Shown: positions 59,525 through 64,000 of the stretch, one piece after another | Position numbering within the stretch: the stretch's first letter is position 1 | Layout of the letters: each line of letters begins with the position of its first letter | Assembly: GCA_964019425.1 (NCBI GenBank) | Contig: OZ025834.1 | Span: 626,501 to 690,500 of the forward strand | DNA from: Flectonema sp. DT1601 | Lineage: Eukaryota; Euglenozoa; Diplonemea; Diplonemida; Diplonemidae | Direction of reading: 5' to 3' | DNA length: 64,000 nucleotides | Notes under the pieces: generated by a model | What the model was told of the DNA's origin: nothing | The model's database searches: none | Seen by the model: only the letters and a program-made list of their open reading frames with translations | Made by a program: the position numbers and the translations under genes

Positions 59525-60733
59525 ATGTATAAAATCCAAAGACCCTCCTCCGAAGATGGAGGAACTGTCCTTCCAGTCGCGACGATCCCGGTGATGTTGA
59601 GAAATAATTTTCAATTCTTCTCGAGGAGCAGCGTGTTGCGTTATTTTAACTACGTTGGAAGGCACACTCAGAAGGGGAAAGTTCGACCCAGGGTTGCGAT
59701 TGTAGTGCAGTCCCAGTTGATAATTGCTGACCTAAAAGGCAACGCTAAACGTTGTATTGACATCACTAAAGTACATCATTTAGTGATTGAAGTAGCAAAT
59801 GGAGAGACAACTAAAATACTAATCAGAATACCAGCAGAGTACGACTTGCTGTTAGATGTTATCAGAGGTGGACAACAACTTATAAAAGCCATGGTTCTAA
59901 CGGGTAAAGTTCTCAACAAACAAATTAAAATAATAACCGGAAGAATAAAAGACGCAAAGGACGTTATGTTGAAATGTCCTCCTGGAATGAAAAAGAATCG
60001 CACTTTTTCATTAGAACCGACTGCTCACAGCGTTAGTAGCAGTGTACAAAATTCAAAAGCACCTTCATCAAGCAGCGATGAATTTAGTCAGCAAGACTAC
60101 AGCAGTAGCAGAAGTAACAGAGTAACATCACCGTTTTCGATTCTCTCTAAAAAACAAGATCCAACCATGTCTTTGGGAAGATCTGTGAAGTTTTCTAACG
60201 AAAACATATCATTGGGTGATATTCGTCAACATTTAACAAGGGGAATCATCAGTTCTAATAATTTAAATTGTGACGTAATATCTCAGGGATCTGATGGAAG
60301 TGATGAACCTGAACAGGTATCGAATGTTATTAATAATCACAAATTGAATTGCGCTGCAATAAGAAGACGTTCAGTGGCTGAACATTTACTGTTAGACGGA
60401 CTCGATGCTTCTGTTGTCGCAGCTGTCGTTGTTTGTGCTGTTGCTTCAGATTCAAGTGCAGTTGTTTTCAGGTCTCTTTCAGTTCACAAACAGAAATGCT
60501 CCATTTGGTGTACTGGTGACGATGCTGAAGTGTTCTACCTTCAATATGATGGTTTCATGGATTGGTCACCGTGTGTAGTGACTAATTCATCATCATCTCA
60601 ACATCTCACAGTTAAGTTTCATATTACTGACTCAACGCCAATACAAATATTTCAAGCAGTTCATCGGTCACAACTCCGTCGTCCTACAGAATCTCACAAG
60701 TGCTCTCATTGTTGCTGGTGTCGATCAGTCTAA
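59525..60733 (+). CDS. PH-like (myosin-TH1-like) domain protein
   Basis: 402 aa from the ATG at 59525. The open frame reaches back to a TTG at 59402 through the dispersed repeat, but that part is not credited as coding. Residues about 20-150 (VMLRNNFQFFSRSSVLRYFNYVGRH..., then VRPRVAIVVQSQLIIADLKG and RCIDITKVHHLVIE) have the strand pattern of a PH-like or myosin-tail TH1 domain, which binds acidic membrane lipids. A Ser-rich linker (160-240) follows. A second, smaller region (about 285-385) has Val/Ala-rich helix and strands with several Cys; the last residues are CSHCCWCRSV. Similar one-domain PH-like proteins with a KVRPR strand occur in kinetoplastids as I recall, but I cannot name an orthologue. 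Confidence 0.7.
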   Translation: MYKIQRPSSEDGGTVLPVATIPVMLRNNFQFFSRSSVLRYFNYVGRHTQKGKVRPRVAIVVQSQLIIADLKGNAKRCIDITKVHHLVIEVANGETTKILIRIPAEYDLLLDVIRGGQQLIKAMVLTGKVLNKQIKIITGRIKDAKDVMLKCPPGMKKNRTFSLEPTAHSVSSSVQNSKAPSSSSDEFSQQDYSSSRSNRVTSPFSILSKKQDPTMSLGRSVKFSNENISLGDIRQHLTRGIISSNNLNCDVISQGSDGSDEPEQVSNVINNHKLNCAAIRRRSVAEHLLLDGLDASVVAAVVVCAVASDSSAVVFRSLSVHKQKCSIWCTGDDAEVFYLQYDGFMDWSPCVVTNSSSSQHLTVKFHITDSTPIQIFQAVHRSQLRRPTESHKCSHCCWCRSV

Positions 60734-61708
60734 CGGCGTGATGATTTTGGGAGAAAATGAGATCTCATTTTCTCTTGTTTTTTAGGTTGTTTTAACATGT
60801 CTTTTTGTAAAAAAATTATTATCATTCTTTCTTTCTTCACTTTATAAAGCAAAAAAAAATAGTAATTGGATTATTGTGTTGTAATTAATAGTCTCATCTT
60901 TCGTTTAGCTACTTTAACACAAGTACGTTACCATTGCGAAAAAAAATCATGAGAAAATGTGTATCATCTTATTTATTGAAAAGAAAAATTGGGGTTGAAA
61001 AGAACCCCCGTACGATACGAAATCGTTTGCTACCTTGTCTTCCATCGTTTATTTTATATTTATGAAACTTAACAAGGTGAAAAAAAAAAAAAGAGATATT
61101 TTTTTCTTTTTTTTAAAAAAAAAATCAGAGAAGATCTATTAACAAGTAGAAATTTCTTCATATTATTTTTTCAACTTAACATTAAGAACCTGTGACATGA
61201 ACCAACATACTTGTTGTGAGCATCTCGGTATCCTTTTGTTAGGCTGACCGATATTATTAAACAATAAGTAGGTCTTAACACGAATACTGATGGTCACAAC
61301 GTCCCTTCACGCCTGAGGGAGTCTTTACGGTTGTGTGGTATCAAATGACTGATATCCCGTAAGCTTACCATGGTGTACAAGTGTTAGGATTTCTAAAATA
61401 AATAAAAGCAAAAAATAACTCGGTATATCAAGATAACCTAACGATCGAGGATTTTTGTTTTATCAAAAAATGATAAGATACGAATTGTGATTGTTTTCCT
61501 TTTTTTGTTTTTGTTTTTGTTTTGAATTCTTACTTTGATAAAGGGAAACATTTTCTATCTATTTTTATTATTTATTTTTTTTCATTTTTAAATGAACCTT
61601 CCCATTTCGTGTATGTTCGTCTTGGTGTTATTACGAAGCGAATCATTTTTTTAATCTGTAAAGTTACTAAACCTGTTTTGTTTGTTGTTTTCGATTACAA
61701 CAACTTAT

Positions 61709-61741
<33 letters not shown>

Positions 61742-61941
61742 CTCTATCTGATCCATTCTACTACACAATTATTTCTGCTAAGCCTAACTAACTAATTATT
61801 ATAAGTCATTTCTGTTTAATAATTCTTTCCCCCGTTGAATCGACCTTTCCAAAACGTTGTTCGGTTTCGAATCGGGTTTTTATTTTATTTTATTTTAATT
61901 TTAATGGAAATGTCTTATTGTAATTGCAACTAGTTAGTGAG

Positions 61942-62040
61942 AAAGTTTGTCTGATGAGTCTCATGCTTCTGCAATTCCCATTGAATATCGCGTCTAGCTG
62001 CGGCCTTCATCGATCCCGGAGCCAAGACATCCACCTGTGA
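61942..62040 (-). rRNA. 5.8S rRNA-like sequence, solitary, 3' part divergent
   Basis: On the minus strand, starting at 62035, the sequence reads GGTGGATGTCTTGGCTCC, then ATCGATGAAGGCCGCAGC, then CGCGATATTCAATGGGAATTGCAGAA, then GACTCATCAGAC and ACTTT. These are, in order and with near-normal spacing, the conserved 5' half and centre of 5.8S rRNA (GATGAAG-ACGCAGC, TGCGATA, GAATTGCAGAA, ATCATCGA, CTTT). After ACTTT the expected GAACGCA is missing and similarity ends, so about 95 of roughly 155 nt are recognisable. The 18S gene expected upstream and the 28S gene expected downstream are absent. It may be a displaced rDNA fragment, a pseudogene, or a piece of a fragmented rRNA. Confidence 0.7.
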
Positions 62041-62550
62041 GTGCTATTATTGTCACCACACTACGCGCAGAACCTTTGATCAACAGAAACCAGTTACTCA
62101 TAATTCCTCTTTTGTTTTATTATTCGCATGCTACCATTGAGATGCACCATCTTTTAGTGTGCCCCTTTTGGAAGCAACTAGTAACAGTCAGTTAGTTAAA
62201 AATTATGATGAGATTTCTTTTATACGGTTCGTACAAGTAAAAAAATAATAATAATAATTGAAGTTTGGCCGATTTTTTTTTTTTTTTATTTTTTTTAAAA
62301 TTTTATTTATTTCAGTGCTGAAATAGTATCGGCAAAAAGGAAGAAAATCGTTTTTTTTTTTTTAAAAAAAAAACGAGAATAAAAATAAAATAAAAAATTA
62401 TAAAGAAGCCATTAATCATTAAGTTTATATTTTATTCTGTTTCGTTGATAAAGTATTGTACCCCAGTGAGGGATGTAAAATTATAATTAAAAAAAAAAAA
62501 ACTAAAAAATTCCCTTTCCAGGTGCCTAAGGGACCAAACATAATAAGATG

Positions 62551-62566
62551 TTGTTATTTCTTGCAG
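62551..62566 (+). promoter_or_regulatory. Candidate splice acceptor
   Basis: TTGTTATTTCTTGCAG ends at 62566 at the left edge of the open WW-protein frame. It could be a cis-intron acceptor (an upstream exon would be needed) or a trans-splice site. Confidence 0.5.
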
Positions 62567-64000
62567 GACCTCCTGAAATTCAGGCAAACCTGCGAGATAA
62601 GCAGCCATGGACTGTAAATCCGAAGAGATCATTACTAGGAGATGCTCAAGTGATGGCACTTAAAAGAATACTTCGAATGGATTATCAAAAGAGTCCACCA
62701 ATTGCAGTTTATACTTTAGTAGGAGGTAAGAGAGGTAAGAGGATAACCATGGATGACACACCAGCTGGTTTGAAGTTAAAGTCGAAGGATGTGGTTTGGG
62801 TCGAAGCTGATCCGAAGGCACAGCAACCGCCCAGCAGCAGAGTTGCAAAACCTCAGCAATTACAACAACCAAAAAGTCAACCACCGCCGCAGCTACCTCC
62901 TCCAGCTGTGCCGCAGTCACCAAGTATAACCATCCCAATACGTGATCTTCCTCCACCTGCTAGACCACAAATACCAATTCAATATCCTCCACTTCCTGAA
63001 CCTCTCGAACAAGTTCCCATTTCACTTCCGACTTCTCTTAATCTCTGCCCACCTCCTGAAATCCTCCTCCCAGCTCCTCAAATAGATCTTCAGACTGGAG
63101 GTTTAAGTGGAGTTGTTGGTAAGAAGTTAATGGAGAGAATCGTAAGGCTATCAGGAGAAGTCAAAGACTTAAAAAGAAAAGAACGCTCAGGAGCTGACAG
63201 TACTAAAATGCAATTAATGATGGAAGAGATGGCAAAGTTAAGAATAGAAGTAGCTACCAACACTTTAAAACAACGAGAATCAGAACAGCGATCAGACAAC
63301 AAACCAATTGAACGCAAGAGTAGTATAACTTCATCAGCTAATATGTCGAGATCTGCTTCACAAGTTTGTCCAATTCATAGAACTCGTTCTGATGCTTCCT
63401 CAAGTAGAGAAGTGTGTAGAAGAAAAGGTGATTGGATTGAGGTGTGGGATGCCACCAAGAATGCTACTTACTACGCAAACGAAACAACACGCGAATCGCG
63501 GTGGGATCCAAGGGGAACACCTTTTGAAGTGAAGCCGTTGAAGCAACCGTCAAATTCACTGCCTCTTGCAAAATCACCTTCTCAAGTGCCTTCTCAATCA
63601 CCTGTTATTGATGGAGTGCCAGCAACTCTTTCTGTGGCAAGCACGTCTGTCCCTCCAGGTGATCAGTCAGACATGAGTGACTACGCGAGTTACAATGAAC
63701 CTCTTCCTATGTCGCGTGTTTCTTCTCAAATACGAACGCCTGGTCCTCAGTCAGAAATCATTCCCTTAGTTCCGAGTCCCAGCATTCAAAGTACTGCACT
63801 TCTCGATCAGCCAGTTCCCATGACACGAACTCTTAGCGACGTTCCTATGTCAAGAACTTCGATAACTACCAGCGTACCACCAACACCATCATCTATTGCG
63901 TCAGTTATTGTTGCTGCTGAAGATTATATTAAGCCGGCTAGTCGGAGATCTTCTCGACTTAGTATCGCTGCAGAGAGCTTCCCTGTACTTCCTGTGCAGA
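62567..64000 (+). CDS. WW-domain protein with possible ubiquitin-like segment (3' partial)
   Basis: The frame is open from the acceptor at 62566 to the window edge, about 477 codons. The start is uncertain: an in-frame ATG lies at 62548 just inside the pyrimidine tract, the first after the acceptor is at 62653, and an upstream exon is possible. Codons about 28-80 (MALKRILRMDYQ ... VYTLVGGKRGKRITMDDTPAGLKLKSKDVVWVE) resemble the second half of a SUMO/ubiquitin-like fold, where DDTP-x-x-L-x-L-x-x-x-D-V is the usual turn; this is suggestive only. A proline-rich stretch (about 85-180) and a coiled coil (about 185-250) follow. A WW domain lies near 287-318: WIEVWDATKNATYYANETT and RESRWDP, with both Trp, the YY pair and the final Pro, binding proline-rich ligands. 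The remainder is Ser/Pro-rich. The gene continues beyond the window. Confidence 0.8.

Larger units (their letters stand above)
60734..62566. other. Intergenic region, 1.8 kb, with a 5.8S-like sequence
   Basis: A/T tracts alternate with ordinary sequence. No protein gene is supported; the 89-codon frame at 61522-61791 is T-rich. The minus strand holds a 5.8S rRNA-like sequence at 61942-62040. No SSU or LSU core motif was found on either side of it. Confidence 0.6.

Noticed and set aside
61855-61880. tRNA B-box-like GGTTTCGAATCGGG followed by a T run
   Set aside because: There is an extra base in the box, no A box upstream and no acceptor stem that pairs.

Overview
The window looks like nuclear DNA from a protist, most plausibly a euglenozoan (kinetoplastid- or diplonemid-like). 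This is inferred from architecture, not from a phylogeny. All 14 supported protein genes lie on the + strand. Most start codons sit 2-36 nt downstream of a pyrimidine-rich YAG, as expected when polycistronic transcripts are matured by spliced-leader trans-splicing. A few genes also carry ordinary GT-AG introns. Stop codons are TAA, TAG and TGA, so the standard code is used. Non-coding DNA is AT-rich and full of A/T homopolymers, often 15-35 nt long.

Layout. 1-4297: a coiled-coil/zinc-ribbon protein (cut by, or starting at, the left edge) and a four-exon low-complexity protein. 5109-6395: an FHA plus kinase protein of the CHK2/Rad53 type. 7852-11575: a DUF4197-family protein with an N-terminal acylation motif; its single intron is swollen to 2.96 kb by a satellite. 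13754-14770: a PSP1-domain protein. 14771-38599: 23.8 kb with no supportable gene. 38600-51534: proteasome ATPase Rpt1, two RRM proteins in a row, a large LRR protein, two probable mitochondrial proteins of unknown function, and the branched-chain 2-oxoacid dehydrogenase E1 beta subunit. 52194-56680: a second block of the same satellite, organised as a 1538-bp higher-order repeat. 56784-64000: a GNAT acetyltransferase, a PH-like protein and a WW-domain protein running off the right edge.

The genes are not a functional operon; they mix proteasome, checkpoint, mitochondrial and RNA-binding functions, as is usual in euglenozoan directional clusters. The most unusual items are: a solitary 5.8S rRNA-like sequence on the minus strand (61942-62040) and an SSU rRNA 3'-end-like scrap (7657-7678), both without rDNA neighbours; the satellite shared by an intron and an intergenic region 41 kb apart; the 23.8-kb gene-free gap inside a one-strand cluster; and a dispersed repeat pair at 12286 and 59347.
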